Below, piece by piece: positions 1-6,913 of a stretch of DNA of 8,215 bases. The position numbers and the translations under genes are program-made. Positions within the stretch are counted from its first letter, which is position 1, and every line of letters starts with the position of its first letter. This DNA comes from Fimbriimonadaceae bacterium (GTDB lineage Bacteria; Armatimonadota; Fimbriimonadia; Fimbriimonadales; Fimbriimonadaceae). The notes below the pieces were generated by a model. It was not told the origin of the DNA. It saw only the letters and a program-made list of their open reading frames with translations, and did no database searches. Where the stretch lies: positions 1 through 8,215 of the forward strand of contig CANFJD010000114.1 of the NCBI GenBank assembly GCA_947447315.1, given 5' to 3'.

Positions 1-233
1 AACTATTTCTCCGAGAAAACGTCACCATATTTAGCCCGGCGCTGAAAGCGACTTTACGATGCGATCTCGTTCACTACGACGCATCAGCCAAAATCGTGGT
101 GGCAAAAGGAAATGTGCGAATTTCGTCGGAAGACGGAACGGTCACTACCAACCAAGAACTATGGGCAACCCCCGATTTGACTATCGTCGGCACCAAGGAC
201 GAATTTCTGCGCTTGCGATCGCCATTGCGCTGA
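1..233 (+). CDS. LptC/LptA-type LPS-transport periplasmic protein, 3' end only
   Basis: The reading frame is open from base 3 at the left edge and stops at TGA 231-233, giving 76 C-terminal residues; the start is outside the window. The residues show the short alternating beta-strand pattern of the OstA/LptA/LptC jellyroll family: ENVTIF, then LVHYDASAKIVVAKGNVRIS, then a DG turn, TTNQELW and DLTIVG. The 'yD...k.v.a.GnV.i.s.dG' pattern is typical of these proteins. In the family, such proteins sit in the periplasm and pass LPS from the inner-membrane LptB-permease complex toward the outer membrane. The neighbours are an LptA-like gene, lptB and a permease, which supports the role. From 76 residues I cannot decide between LptC and LptA; the N-terminal anchor that would settle it is not in the window. 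Its 3' end overlaps the next gene by about 70 bases if that gene starts at 161. Confidence 0.72.
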   Translation, partial: LFLRENVTIFSPALKATLRCDLVHYDASAKIVVAKGNVRISSEDGTVTTNQELWATPDLTIVGTKDEFLRLRSPLR

Positions 234-1069
234 TCCCGGCGATCGTGTACCCGCAGGCGGCGAAAGCGGCGGGTAGCTTCACCGTGTCCAATAATGCGGG
301 CGTTACCATAACTGGGGGCGGTGGCTCACGTCGGAAGACCGCGGAAGGGTTGGCATTTTCAATCTCTCCAAAGCCGGGAGTTGGCGTGATATTTGAGGAC
401 ACCCAGGCAGGACTGAAGGCCGTTACGCAAGGAAACTTGGACGGCTTGATTTTGCCCGCGACGAAAAAGGGCGAAAAGGCGCAGTTGAAATCGGCACGAA
501 CGTTGTCGCCAGTGGTGATCACCAAGACGGTGCCGAACGGTTCTTCGACCGCAAGCGGTAATTCAGCCGTGGTGACGCGGGCGGGGGCGGGTTACGATGC
601 TGATTTGACGGGCAAAGTGATTTTAACCTCGACTGATTCTCAGTTGGGGCAAAACTTGGTTGCGAACGGCGACCGGGGATCGGTTAGCTTTGACCAAGGG
701 GCGAACGGATCGGGGCTGAATTCGTTAGCCGCGGCAACCCTAGCCGGATCCGTGCGCGTGCAGTTAAAACTTGCGGCGATACCAAACGTGCAAGATGCGG
801 GGAACTACGTGGCGACCGGCGATAAGTTGGTCTTGGGCCCGCGGGGCGCGACCCGAACACTCACCCTCACTGGGGATATCAAGATTTCGGGGGATTCTAA
901 TGAGCAAAGCGGGACGGTTACCGGGGCCACCCGGTTGATCCTGACCTTGAATTCTAAGGGCGAGGTGATCGGTGAGGAGATTGTCGGGGACGAATCTACC
1001 GGCAAGCAGATTTCGACGGTGATCCCCACCACAAAGCCCCCGGTGAAGAAGGGTGGGGGCGGCGTTTGA
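161..1069 (+). CDS. Secreted LptA/OstA-like periplasmic protein (probable LPS transport)
   Basis: I choose ATG 161 (302 residues). The frame is open to an ATG at 59, but that adds 34 very Arg-rich residues lying out of frame inside the upstream gene. From 161 the N-terminus is a good signal peptide: basic residues (R9, R10, H11, R14), a hydrophobic stretch at about 15-30 and an AKA-type cleavage site near 34-37. The mature part is rich in Gly, Thr, Ser and Val, with short beta-strand repeats. The best LptA-like segment is about 213-272: a 'GDKLVLGP' element, 'LTLTGDIKIS', then 'GATRLILTLNSKGEV'. The C-terminus is a Pro/Lys/Gly tail (TKPPVKKGGGGV). Family members form a periplasmic bridge for LPS. 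Position directly before lptB strongly supports this role, but the sequence is divergent and Gly-rich (GGGG near 52-55). No strong Shine-Dalgarno is visible before 161. The start is the least certain point. Confidence 0.68.
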   Translation: MGNPRFDYRRHQGRISALAIAIALIPAIVYPQAAKAAGSFTVSNNAGVTITGGGGSRRKTAEGLAFSISPKPGVGVIFEDTQAGLKAVTQGNLDGLILPATKKGEKAQLKSARTLSPVVITKTVPNGSSTASGNSAVVTRAGAGYDADLTGKVILTSTDSQLGQNLVANGDRGSVSFDQGANGSGLNSLAAATLAGSVRVQLKLAAIPNVQDAGNYVATGDKLVLGPRGATRTLTLTGDIKISGDSNEQSGTVTGATRLILTLNSKGEVIGEEIVGDESTGKQISTVIPTTKPPVKKGGGGV

Positions 1070-1884
1070 CAATCCGCGCAGAGAATTTACAGAAAAAATA
1101 TCGCGGTCGGCGGGTGGTGAACGGCGTGAGTTACCAGATTTCGCAAGGCGAGATCGTCGGGCTTCTGGGTCCCAACGGGGCGGGCAAGACGACAACGTTT
1201 TACATGACCGTTGGATTGGTAAGGCCCAACGGCGGAGCCGTGAAGTTTGATGATCAGGTGGTAACCGGATGGCCCATGTACCGTCGCGCTCGAGCCGGGG
1301 TTGGCTATTTGCCGCAGGAGGCGAGCGTGTTTCGCAAGCTCTCGGTGGAAGACAACATTCGGCTGGTCCTGGAACTGGCAAAGGTACCCCGGGATGAGCA
1401 GACGCGCCGGATTAAGGTTTTGGCCGATGAACTACATATTGGCCGAATCTTGAAGAGTCCGGGGAACGTACTTTCCGGAGGCGAGCGGCGACGGGTGGAG
1501 ATCGCACGGGCGCTGGCGACGGAACCGAAATTCATTCTTTTGGACGAACCGTTTACGGGGATAGACCCAGTTACCATTGAAGAGATTCAGGAAATCATCT
1601 TTCGCCTAAAAGATCGTGGGATCGGAATTTTGATCACCGACCACAACGTGGCGGCGACGCTGAGGATTACGGACCGGAACTACATTCTTGTAGACGGCGC
1701 GATTATTGCCGAGGGGACTGGACCGCAGATCGCGGGAAATGCGCTGGTCCGCAAGCACTATCTGGGGCAACAATTCGGTTCCGGAGTATTTACACCCTTG
1801 CAGGACGATCAAGTAGCCATTGAGGCGGCAAACCCCGCCGGTGAGTCCACAAAACCCGAACCTACGGAGCCACCTGTCGATTGA
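1066..1884 (+). CDS. lptB: LPS export ABC transporter ATP-binding protein LptB
   Basis: This 272-residue ABC ATPase has all nucleotide-binding motifs: Walker A GPNGAGKT (35-42), Q-loop Gln84 in YLPQEASVF, signature LSGGE (136-140) followed by RRRVEIARALA, Walker B FILLDEP (156-162) and switch His193 in ITDHNV. YLPQEASVFRKLSVEDNI and the GIDP motif after Walker B are characteristic of LptB rather than of generic ABC ATPases. In the family, LptB dimerises on the cytoplasmic face and powers LPS extraction by the LptF/LptG permease. The start is TTG 1066-1068, overlapping the upstream TGA (1067-1069); a GGTGGGGG stretch at 1052-1059 may serve as a weak ribosome site. The core ends near residue 240, and a Pro/Glu-rich tail of about 30 residues (ending KPEPTEPPVD) extends beyond the usual length of about 240. 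The downstream permease starts on the overlapping stop. Confidence 0.95.
   Translation: MTIRAENLQKKYRGRRVVNGVSYQISQGEIVGLLGPNGAGKTTTFYMTVGLVRPNGGAVKFDDQVVTGWPMYRRARAGVGYLPQEASVFRKLSVEDNIRLVLELAKVPRDEQTRRIKVLADELHIGRILKSPGNVLSGGERRRVEIARALATEPKFILLDEPFTGIDPVTIEEIQEIIFRLKDRGIGILITDHNVAATLRITDRNYILVDGAIIAEGTGPQIAGNALVRKHYLGQQFGSGVFTPLQDDQVAIEAANPAGESTKPEPTEPPVD
1866..1869 (+). promoter_or_regulatory. Shine-Dalgarno GGAG for the LptF/G permease
   Basis: GGAG lies 11 bases before the TTG start at 1881, inside the end of lptB. It supports the TTG start, although the spacing is at the long end. It is one of the few recognisable Shine-Dalgarno sequences in this window. Confidence 0.5.
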
Positions 1885-2990
1885 AACTCATTGATCGCTT
1901 GATTCTCAAGGAGATTGTGGGGCCGTGGGTTTTCGGGGTGAGCATGTTCACTTCCCTGCTGATGGCGGGTCTGTTTCTGGGTCGCCTGACGGGATGGATG
2001 GTGGAGGGCGTGCCACCGCTACAGGTAGCGCAAATTTTTGTCCTGTATCTGCCCGCCGTGGTAGCAAAGACGTTTCCCATGGGCGTGCTACTAGCGGCGC
2101 TTCTGAGTTTTGGGCGACTGAGTGCGGATAGTGAGATCACCGCGCTACGAGCAGCGGGAGCGAGCATCACACGTATCGTATTGCCAGTTACGGGTTTTTC
2201 AGCGTTGGTCGCGCTCGCCGGGTTTCTTTTCAATGATCTGGTGGTGCCGGGAGCGACTCGGCAGTCCTTGGTAATTGCAAACGAGATTACGCGCCGCAAG
2301 GACGTAAAGGTATCGGATCCGTTGTTTAAGACGGTGATTCGAGATCAAAAACTCCGGCTGGGAATCTTGGCGAAGCGAGTGAATCCACTTGATCGGGCGC
2401 TAGAAGGCGTCACGTTGGTGAGTTACAACGACAAAGGAGAAGAGGAATCCATTGTTCTTGCCAAGCGGATGGTTTACGTGGACGACAAGAATTGGCGGAT
2501 CGATGGTGGAGGAACGATCATCGTGCCGAACGGCGAGGCCGTTATCCATTTCGACTCGGCGTGGCCCGATAATGTGCCCCAGATTGGCTCCACTTTCACG
2601 GACCTTATCAAGGCGAGGGATGACGATTTTGATGCGCAGTCGATGACGGAACTGCGAGCCACGATTGACCAGTTTAAGAAGGAGGGGAGCCGAACCCCGG
2701 CGGGGATTGCGAACTACGAGTACGGTTATTGGAACAAAATAGCTATTCCATTCGCGGCAATTATCTTCGGAACACTAGGGGCCGTTCTGGGAATTCGAAA
2801 TCAGCGGACCGGCACAGCGACCGGCTTTGCGTTTACGGTGGCGATTATCTTTGGGTACCAGTTGCTGACAAATTTCATGGCCGTGTGGGCCCAAGGGGGC
2901 GCGGTACCGGCTTGGGTTGCCAGTTTCGGGCCATTATTTATGGGCGGGATTGCGGCAGCGATCATCTTGTACCGTCGAAACGTCAGCTAA
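1881..2990 (+). CDS. LptF/LptG-family LPS export permease (YjgP/YjgQ)
   Basis: The 369-residue protein has the family layout: an N-terminal 'LIDRLILKEIVGPWVFG' segment, membrane helices at about 13-33, 52-76 and 100-120, a soluble beta-rich region (about 125-280, the periplasmic jellyroll in the family), then three more helices at about 286-304, 314-334 and 344-364. Family-typical motifs include LPAVVAKTFPMGVLLAALLSFGRLSADSEITALRAAG (55-93), which carries the conserved 'L..dsEi.alraaG' coupling region that contacts LptB. It would form the transmembrane part of the LptB2 complex and extract LPS from the inner membrane. The TTG start (1881-1883) overlaps the lptB TGA (1882-1884). I cannot tell LptF from LptG. 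Only one permease gene is present here; canonical systems use two, so the partner may be elsewhere or the protein may act as a homodimer. Confidence 0.92.
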   Translation: MKLIDRLILKEIVGPWVFGVSMFTSLLMAGLFLGRLTGWMVEGVPPLQVAQIFVLYLPAVVAKTFPMGVLLAALLSFGRLSADSEITALRAAGASITRIVLPVTGFSALVALAGFLFNDLVVPGATRQSLVIANEITRRKDVKVSDPLFKTVIRDQKLRLGILAKRVNPLDRALEGVTLVSYNDKGEEESIVLAKRMVYVDDKNWRIDGGGTIIVPNGEAVIHFDSAWPDNVPQIGSTFTDLIKARDDDFDAQSMTELRATIDQFKKEGSRTPAGIANYEYGYWNKIAIPFAAIIFGTLGAVLGIRNQRTGTATGFAFTVAIIFGYQLLTNFMAVWAQGGAVPAWVASFGPLFMGGIAAAIILYRRNVS

Positions 2991-2996
2991 CTACGC

Positions 2997-4562
2997 ATGG
3001 ACCTCACCACGACCGGATTTTTGTTTCTCATCGTCGTGGTGTCCGGCGTGATTGCGGTTTTAGCCGACAACTTGGGCCGGCGGGTCGGGAAAAAGCGCCT
3101 TACCTTTCTCCATATTCGACCACGCCACATCGCGAACATTGCCGTCGCGGCCTCGGGAGTGGTCGTCTCGTTCTTTACGATCCTGATTGTCAGCGCTCTG
3201 AGTCAGGACGTGCGGACTTGGATCACGGATGGTCGAAAAGCGATCGCCGAAGTGGGGGTAATACGAGGAAAGCTGGACACGCTGAAGACGGAAGGAGCAA
3301 CGCTTCAGAAGACGAATGCCGATCTCAAGCGGACCGGAACCGACTTGGTGGCATCGATTCAGCGTTTGCAGACGAAGCTAGCTGACCAGAATAATGCGCT
3401 CGAAAATCGGCGACGGCAAGTCGCCAAGCTCACAACGGAAGTGCAGTCTGGATCGGCAAAGATTCATGAGTTGGATGCCCGCGTGGCGGAAAACCAAATA
3501 CGACTTAAAGAGAATTCCACCCTGTTGGCGAAGCGCCAAAGCGATCTGACAAAAGTTCAAGGTCAGTTGCGATTAATTCGCGCCGATCTGCAGCGGATCA
3601 AGATTGATCGCAACACCGCGACCAACGAATACAACGAGATCAATAAGCGCAACTTAAATCTAGAGGCCCAAAACGGACAACTAGAACGGAATGTGACTTC
3701 CATGACTCAGCAGATTGCCGACTTGAAAGCTTCGACCGCGGCTCTGGAGCAACAGCGGGTGATGGTTGCAGAAAACCTAGCGACGTCGGCAAAGGAACTT
3801 GAAACAGCCCAGATGGAATTGTCGCGACTAAATACCGAGTTGGCGAAGTTGCGGGCGGATTACGCGCAGGCGCAGCAGTTCAGTCGGATGGTTGGAAGCA
3901 CATTCGCAAAGGCGCGGCAAGAAGGGCTGACGTACCGGATGGGAGAGGAAGTGATTCGAATGGCGGTTTCCGAGAATCTCTCATCCGATTCCGCACTCCG
4001 GTCGTTGCAAACTTTCCTGAGCATGGCGCGATCAAGTGCCCAATCGCGGGGAGCCAAGGGGAATGCAAACTACGCTTCGGCCGACATCATGGATCGGGTG
4101 GGGACAGACGCTTCGTCCCAAATACCGGGAGACATTATCAAGCGGGCTATCTTAACGCAGATCACGGGGGCGTCGACACCTAAGGTTTTGGTAGGAAACT
4201 CCAGTTTGAATGCATTCGTGGGTGAGCCGGTGAGTCTGGAAGTGACCGTAATTCCGAATCCAGTGGTTTACAAGGCGGGCTTCATTTTGGGGGAGACGGA
4301 TATCTTTGGCGATCGCGGAACCGCGGATGTTTACCGCCAAGTTTCGGAATACATCTCGGAAAAGGTGAGTCCACGGTTGAAAGCCGATGGGATGATCCAG
4401 AAATTGGGCAGTGAGTCTCCATTTGGATCGGTTTCAACCACAGATATTTTAAATTTGGTAGACCAAATTAGGAAAGAAGACCGGCGGGTTACGCTCAAAG
4501 TTGTCATCCGAAATGACACGAAGGCGGCGGATACCGTTAAACTTAACTTTCAAATTCGGTAG
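2997..4562 (+). CDS. DUF3084-family membrane protein with long coiled coil
   Basis: The 521-residue protein begins with two membrane helices (about 7-23 and 45-68) joined by a strongly basic loop (RRVGKKR, then HIRPRH, 27-44). This helix-basic loop-helix block, with 'vIAvlaDnlGrrvGKkRL...lRPRh', matches the DUF3084 family known mainly from cyanobacteria and related bacteria. Next comes a long Gln/Lys/Glu/Ala-rich coiled coil (about 80-300) with heptad-like leucines. A C-terminal mixed domain (about 305-521) follows. The family's function is unknown. By the positive-inside rule, the basic loop would be cytoplasmic, putting both the short N-terminus and the coiled coil outside the inner membrane; this is inference. 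It starts 6 bases after the permease stop and is followed 17 bases later by the YqgF-like gene, so an operon is likely. The ATG start at 2997 begins directly at the first hydrophobic segment; no clear ribosome site is seen. Confidence 0.9.
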   Translation: MDLTTTGFLFLIVVVSGVIAVLADNLGRRVGKKRLTFLHIRPRHIANIAVAASGVVVSFFTILIVSALSQDVRTWITDGRKAIAEVGVIRGKLDTLKTEGATLQKTNADLKRTGTDLVASIQRLQTKLADQNNALENRRRQVAKLTTEVQSGSAKIHELDARVAENQIRLKENSTLLAKRQSDLTKVQGQLRLIRADLQRIKIDRNTATNEYNEINKRNLNLEAQNGQLERNVTSMTQQIADLKASTAALEQQRVMVAENLATSAKELETAQMELSRLNTELAKLRADYAQAQQFSRMVGSTFAKARQEGLTYRMGEEVIRMAVSENLSSDSALRSLQTFLSMARSSAQSRGAKGNANYASADIMDRVGTDASSQIPGDIIKRAILTQITGASTPKVLVGNSSLNAFVGEPVSLEVTVIPNPVVYKAGFILGETDIFGDRGTADVYRQVSEYISEKVSPRLKADGMIQKLGSESPFGSVSTTDILNLVDQIRKEDRRVTLKVVIRNDTKAADTVKLNFQIR

Positions 4563-4579
4563 TTGGACAAAACAACGAA

Positions 4580-4996
4580 GTGATGGAGAAAACTGTTTTT
4601 GCTGTCGACCCGGGCACATCTAAATGCGGGGTGGCCTTGGTGCACCGGGGGAACGACGGGAAGTTGGAAATGTTGTGGCACGACGTCTTTCCGGCCGAAG
4701 AAATGGCTTACAAGCTACACGAGGCGTACGCGATTGCGCAGTTTCAGCTGGTTATTGTGGGCGGCGGGACGAATAGTCAGCCGGTAGTTCACTGCATTCG
4801 TGACCACATGCCGAGCATGGGAATGTTGGTGGTAGACGAGCGGGATACGACACTGGAGGCGCGCGCTAGATATTGGGAGCAGAATCGCCGGAAGGGTTGG
4901 CGGAAATTGTTACCAGCAACTTTGCAAACTCCCCCAGAACCGTACGATGATTACGTCGCTTACATTTTGGCGGAACGGGTTTTGTTAGGAGGTTGA
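4580..4996 (+). CDS. YqgF/RuvX-like RNase H-fold nuclease, divergent
   Basis: The 138-residue protein starts with 'VFAVDPGTSKCGVALV' (6-21), matching the first RNase H-fold strand of YqgF/RuvC-type proteins with catalytic Asp10. VVDERDTTLEAR (84-95) matches the YqgF 'DERLsTvEAR' motif, including the expected Glu87, and DDYVAYILAERVL (123-135) matches the C-terminal helix bearing the third acidic residue (Asp123 or Asp124). In E. coli, YqgF helps process pre-16S rRNA; the fold is also shared with Holliday junction resolvases. The region that should read like 'VGLPlnmdG' is instead VGGGTNSQ (60-67), and the following helix is shortened. All three acidic positions seem kept, so activity is plausible but substrate is unknown. 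ATG 4580 was used; ATG 4583 is equally possible. It lies 17 bases after the DUF3084 gene. GGAGG at 4988-4992 falls within its last codons. Confidence 0.75.
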   Translation: MMEKTVFAVDPGTSKCGVALVHRGNDGKLEMLWHDVFPAEEMAYKLHEAYAIAQFQLVIVGGGTNSQPVVHCIRDHMPSMGMLVVDERDTTLEARARYWEQNRRKGWRKLLPATLQTPPEPYDDYVAYILAERVLLGG

Positions 4997-5053
4997 ACGT
5001 GCCGGAATTGGGTTACCGAACGTGAGACAATCGTTCCTTAACATTTCGGACGG

Positions 5054-5059
5054 TATAAT
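5054..5059 (+). promoter_or_regulatory. -10 box TATAAT of the typA promoter (probably leaderless)
   Basis: A perfect TATAAT lies in the 68-base gap between the YqgF-like gene and typA. Transcription starting 6-8 bases after its last T would begin at about 5065-5067, on the GTG start codon itself. No good TTGACA-like -35 is visible at 16-18 bases upstream (the bases there are TCGTTC and neighbours). This makes the promoter dependent on the strong -10, or on unusual sigma or upstream features. Confidence 0.6.
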
Positions 5060-5064
5060 CCTAT

Positions 5065-6900
5065 GTGCCCCAAGACATTAGAAACGTAGGAATTATCGCT
5101 CACGTTGACCACGGCAAGACGACCCTGGTTGACGGCATTTTTAAGCAGGCGGGAACATTCCGCGAAAACCAGCACATGGCCGACCGGGTCATGGACAGCA
5201 ACGACCTTGAGCGAGAGAAGGGCATCACGATCCTTTCGAAGGTTGCCAGCGTTCAGTATTTGGGCACCAAAATTAACATTGTTGACACCCCCGGCCACGC
5301 TGACTTTGGGGGCGAAGTCGAGCGGGTTTTGAGCATGGTCGACGGCGTTTTGCTGGTAGTAGACGCTTTCGAGGGTCCGATGCCGCAAACGCGTTTCGTA
5401 CTCAAAAAAGCTTTTGAAAACGGCCTAAAGCCGATTGTTTTCGTTAACAAGATTGACCGTGAGCACGCCCGTCCGGCAGAGGCTTACGACAAGACGCTTG
5501 ATCTGTTTATCGACCTCGGCGCGAACGAAGAGGACTTGTTCTTCCCGCACCTCTACGGATCTGGAGCCGCCGGATTTGCACGTATCGTGCCCGACGGACC
5601 GGAAATGGACCTTCGATTGCTGTTCGAGGCGATCATCCAGAACGTTCCGGCCCCGCGAGTAGAAGCGGAGGGAGCATTCCGACTTCAGGTCAATAACTTG
5701 GATTACAGCGATTATCTTGGCCGTATGTTTGGCGGAAAGGTACTTCGCGGTGCCATTAAGGTGGGAGACCGGGTTGAGAAGTTGCGCGAAGGCAGCGACA
5801 AGAAAGAGGCGTTTAACGTTTCCAAGCTTTGGGTCTACGAAGGCATCACTTTGAAGGATGTTGAGAAAGTAGAAGCAGGAGAAATCGCGATGTTGGCCGG
5901 CTTGGATAAGGTTCTTATCTCCGATACGATTGCGCACGTGAACACTTCGGATGCATTGCCCAGCATCAAGGTGGAGCCCAGCACGCTCAGCATGAACTTT
6001 TACGCCAATAACTCGCCTCTGGCGGGTCGAGACGGTGGCAAGTACTTGACGATCCACAAGATTCGGGAGCGGATTGAGAAAGAAGAGGCAGTTTCGGTCA
6101 GCATCAAGATTGATCCCGATACGGCCCCGGACATCGTGAAGACTCAGGCTCGCGGCGAATTGCAGCTGGCCGTTCTGATCGAGACGATGCGACGCGAAGG
6201 CTACGAGATGCAGATCTCGCGCCCGCAGGTTATTTTCAAGCGAAACGATGCCGGCAAGGTGGAAGAGCCTTATGAAATCGCGACCCTAGAGTGTCCGGAA
6301 GATGCAGTGGGTTCCGTGATGGAAGACATGTCGCGACGAAAGGGCGAGCTGCTCGACATGCGGAAGAATGACAACAACACCACCTCGTTGGATTACTCGA
6401 TCCCAACACGCGGTCTGATTGGCTTCCGAAGTAACTTCTTGACGATGACGCGTGGATTGGGACTGATGTCTTCTCTGTTCGCGGGTTATAAGGAGTACCA
6501 AGGCGCGGTCGAAAGCCGATCGCAGGGGGCTCTGATCAGCAAGGATCCAGGCAAGTTAACGCGGTATGCGTACGAAGACGTGCAGGAGCGCGGCACGTTG
6601 TTCTATCCGGTTGGCACAGAGCTTTACGGTGGCATGATCGTTGGGGCTTGTAGCCGTGACGAAGACATGATCGTAAACGCAACGAAGGAAAAGGCCGCCA
6701 ACAACATTCGTAGCGCAAGCAGCGAAGCGACGACGGTTCTGGATTCGCACAAGGAATTCTCGTTGGAGCAGGCACTCAGCTGGCTTAGAGACGACGAATT
6801 GCTAGAGTGCACGCCTAAGCAGTTGCGGTTCCGCAAGAAGGTTCTGGATCACTCGGAGCGACGAGTAGCAGAGCGCCGAAGCGACCTAGTCGGCGTGTAA
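5065..6900 (+). CDS. typA: Ribosome-associated translational GTPase TypA/BipA
   Basis: The 611-residue protein aligns along its whole length with BipA/TypA (about 607 residues in E. coli). GTPase motifs are complete: G1 AHVDHGKT (12-19), G2 EKGITI (51-56), G3 DTPGHADF (74-81), G4 NKID (128-131) and a G5-like SGAAG (166-170). EF-G-like beta-barrel and domain III/V sections follow, with SRPQVIF, the GELQL turn and the BipA-specific C-terminal domain including IPTRGLIGFRS (446-456), LEQALSWLRDDELLECTP (567-584) and the KQLRFRKK basic patch. It binds the ribosome in a GTP-dependent way and aids assembly and stress responses in other bacteria. The start must be GTG 5065: in-frame TAA at 5056-5058 blocks anything upstream, and an ATG at 5063 is out of frame. 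No Shine-Dalgarno fits after the -10 box. GGG glycine codons are rare here compared with the lpt genes, as expected for strong expression. Confidence 0.97.
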   Translation: MPQDIRNVGIIAHVDHGKTTLVDGIFKQAGTFRENQHMADRVMDSNDLEREKGITILSKVASVQYLGTKINIVDTPGHADFGGEVERVLSMVDGVLLVVDAFEGPMPQTRFVLKKAFENGLKPIVFVNKIDREHARPAEAYDKTLDLFIDLGANEEDLFFPHLYGSGAAGFARIVPDGPEMDLRLLFEAIIQNVPAPRVEAEGAFRLQVNNLDYSDYLGRMFGGKVLRGAIKVGDRVEKLREGSDKKEAFNVSKLWVYEGITLKDVEKVEAGEIAMLAGLDKVLISDTIAHVNTSDALPSIKVEPSTLSMNFYANNSPLAGRDGGKYLTIHKIRERIEKEEAVSVSIKIDPDTAPDIVKTQARGELQLAVLIETMRREGYEMQISRPQVIFKRNDAGKVEEPYEIATLECPEDAVGSVMEDMSRRKGELLDMRKNDNNTTSLDYSIPTRGLIGFRSNFLTMTRGLGLMSSLFAGYKEYQGAVESRSQGALISKDPGKLTRYAYEDVQERGTLFYPVGTELYGGMIVGACSRDEDMIVNATKEKAANNIRSASSEATTVLDSHKEFSLEQALSWLRDDELLECTPKQLRFRKKVLDHSERRVAERRSDLVGV

Positions 6901-6913
6901 GCCAACCTCGTCA

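Noticed and set aside
59..160. Upstream start at ATG 59 for the LptA-like protein
   Set aside because: The extra 34 residues are Arg-rich with no homology pattern and are fully explained as an out-of-frame reading of the upstream LptC/LptA-type gene. The signal peptide is better placed from 161.
764..1381. Minus-strand 205-codon frame across the LptA-like and lptB genes
   Set aside because: It is antisense to two recognisable genes, with a low-complexity translation and no motif.
2729..3385. Plus-strand 218-codon frame spanning the permease/DUF3084 junction
   Set aside because: It overlaps two well-supported genes in another frame and is rich in Arg, Ser and Gly with no recognisable motif.
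5063..5089. ATG at 5063 as typA start or separate small gene
   Set aside because: It is out of frame with the GTPase and ends after 8 codons. The BipA N-terminus fits the GTG at 5065.
5425..6057. Minus-strand 210-codon frame opposite typA
   Set aside because: typA is beyond doubt in the plus strand; the antisense frame has no features of its own.
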